From positions 923,501-987,500 of the forward strand of contig NZ_CP090975.1 of assembly GCF_021513215.1 (NCBI RefSeq): a stretch of DNA of 64,000 nucleotides, written 5' to 3'. Made by a program: the position numbers and the translations under genes. The stretch comes from Suttonella sp. R2A3 (GTDB taxonomy: Bacteria; Pseudomonadota; Gammaproteobacteria; Cardiobacteriales; Cardiobacteriaceae). Positions 63,575-64,000 of the stretch are shown here, one piece after another. The notes beneath the pieces were generated by a model. It did no database searches. It was given only the letters and a program-made list of their open reading frames with translations, and was not told the DNA's origin. Position 1 is the stretch's first letter. Each line of letters opens with the position of its first letter.

Positions 63575-64000
63575 GTATTGCGGCGCGCAAACGTGAACAC
63601 ATCGCCGCGCTTGCTCGCGATGCAGAGATAGAACGCCACGCCAGCGGCTTTGATCGTCTGCAATTCACCCATCGTGCGCTGCCACAATGTGCACTCGATG
63701 ACGTTGATACGCGCGTCGATTTTTTAGGCAAAACTTTACACTTCCCACTACTGATTTCTTCGATGACCGGTGGCGACGGGGAAACCATTCGCAAGGTCAA
63801 TCAGCATCTTGCTGAAGCGGCAGAGGCGTGTGGTGTGGCGATGGCAGTCGGCTCACAACGCATCATGTTAAGCCACCCTGAAACCTCCACAAGCTTTGAT
63901 GTACGCCGTTACGCGCCCAACACCGTGTTGCTCGCCAATTTAGGCGCTGTTCAACTCAACACTGGTTTTGGTATTGATGAAGCCCAACAAGCAGTTGATG
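63571..64000 (+). CDS. fni: Type 2 isopentenyl-diphosphate isomerase (partial, runs off the window)
   Basis: First 143 codons only; the gene continues past the right edge. The start MSIAARKREHIAALARDAEI, the RLQFTHRALPQCALDDVDT segment, FPLLISSMTGGDGETIRKVN and AMAVGSQRIML are those of FMN-dependent IDI-2. It interconverts IPP and DMAPP. Overlap with HMG-CoA reductase by 4 nt implies co-translation, and further mevalonate genes are expected to the right. Confidence 0.93.
   Translation, partial: MSIAARKREHIAALARDAEIERHASGFDRLQFTHRALPQCALDDVDTRVDFLGKTLHFPLLISSMTGGDGETIRKVNQHLAEAAEACGVAMAVGSQRIMLSHPETSTSFDVRRYAPNTVLLANLGAVQLNTGFGIDEAQQAVD

Noticed and set aside
1-64000. CRISPR array, prophage or toxin-antitoxin locus
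   Set aside because: No regularly spaced repeats, phage structural genes or recognisable toxin-antitoxin pairs were seen.

Overview
This window looks like the chromosome of a host-associated gammaproteobacterium. Gene orders typical of that class are present: recA-recX-alaS-lysC-csrA-tRNA-Ser, lptD-surA-pdxA-rsmA, glyA-nrdR-rib-nusB and lptE-holA. At the right edge sit HMG-CoA reductase and a type 2 IPP isomerase, so isoprenoids are probably made by the mevalonate route, which is uncommon in this class. Together with the small heme-acquisition cassette, this makes me favour a Cardiobacteriales-like organism (Suttonella, Cardiobacterium, Dichelobacter). That assignment is inference, not proof.

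Layout. 1-6.2 kb: two PqiA half-proteins, a Bax inhibitor-1 family protein, apt and glnE on the minus strand, then a divergent HhH-GPD DNA glycosylase. 6.2-7.1 kb: a deleted IS30-family element with both terminal inverted repeats. 7.1-12.3 kb: the main accessory region, a three-gene heme-piracy cassette made of a TonB-dependent receptor, a secreted hemophilin-like hemophore and its Slam outer-membrane translocator. It has a Fur-like box in front and a 40-bp near-perfect palindrome between receptor and hemophore. 12.6-18.3 kb: glyA-nrdR-ribD-ribE-ribBX-ribH-nusB plus a small HhH protein. 18.3-26.8 kb (minus): a DnaQ-like exonuclease, a CBS/DUF294 gene interrupted by an amber codon, and the SDR-rsmA-pdxA-surA-lptD operon. 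26.9-31.4 kb: purH and two tandem dicarboxylate transporters. 31.6-41.3 kb: orn, a PhoB-like regulator, a frameshifted ilvE, a YpfJ metallopeptidase, a DUF455 ferritin-like protein, a periplasmic copper-chaperone plus beta-propeller pair, a ClC channel with an unusual gate motif, lptE and a frameshifted holA. 41.3-54.2 kb: a CSD-DUF1294 protein, relA-pepN-maeB, ppc, a DoxD-like membrane protein, rppH and bfd. 54.4-64 kb: a BCCT transporter, tRNA-Ser(GCU), csrA, lysC, alaS, recX, recA, then the mevalonate genes.

How the genes fit together. The cassette at 7.1-12.3 kb reads as one iron/heme-responsive unit: Slam exports the hemophore, the hemophore takes heme from host proteins, and the receptor imports it. 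Most of the rest is housekeeping: one-carbon and riboflavin synthesis, LPS and outer-membrane assembly, C4 metabolism through malic enzyme, PEP carboxylase and dicarboxylate uptake, stringent response and recombination. Three otherwise intact genes are broken by one-base events (ilvE at a T run, holA at an A run, the DUF294 gene by TAG). holA encodes an essential replication subunit, so sequencing error or slippage must be considered before calling these pseudogenes.
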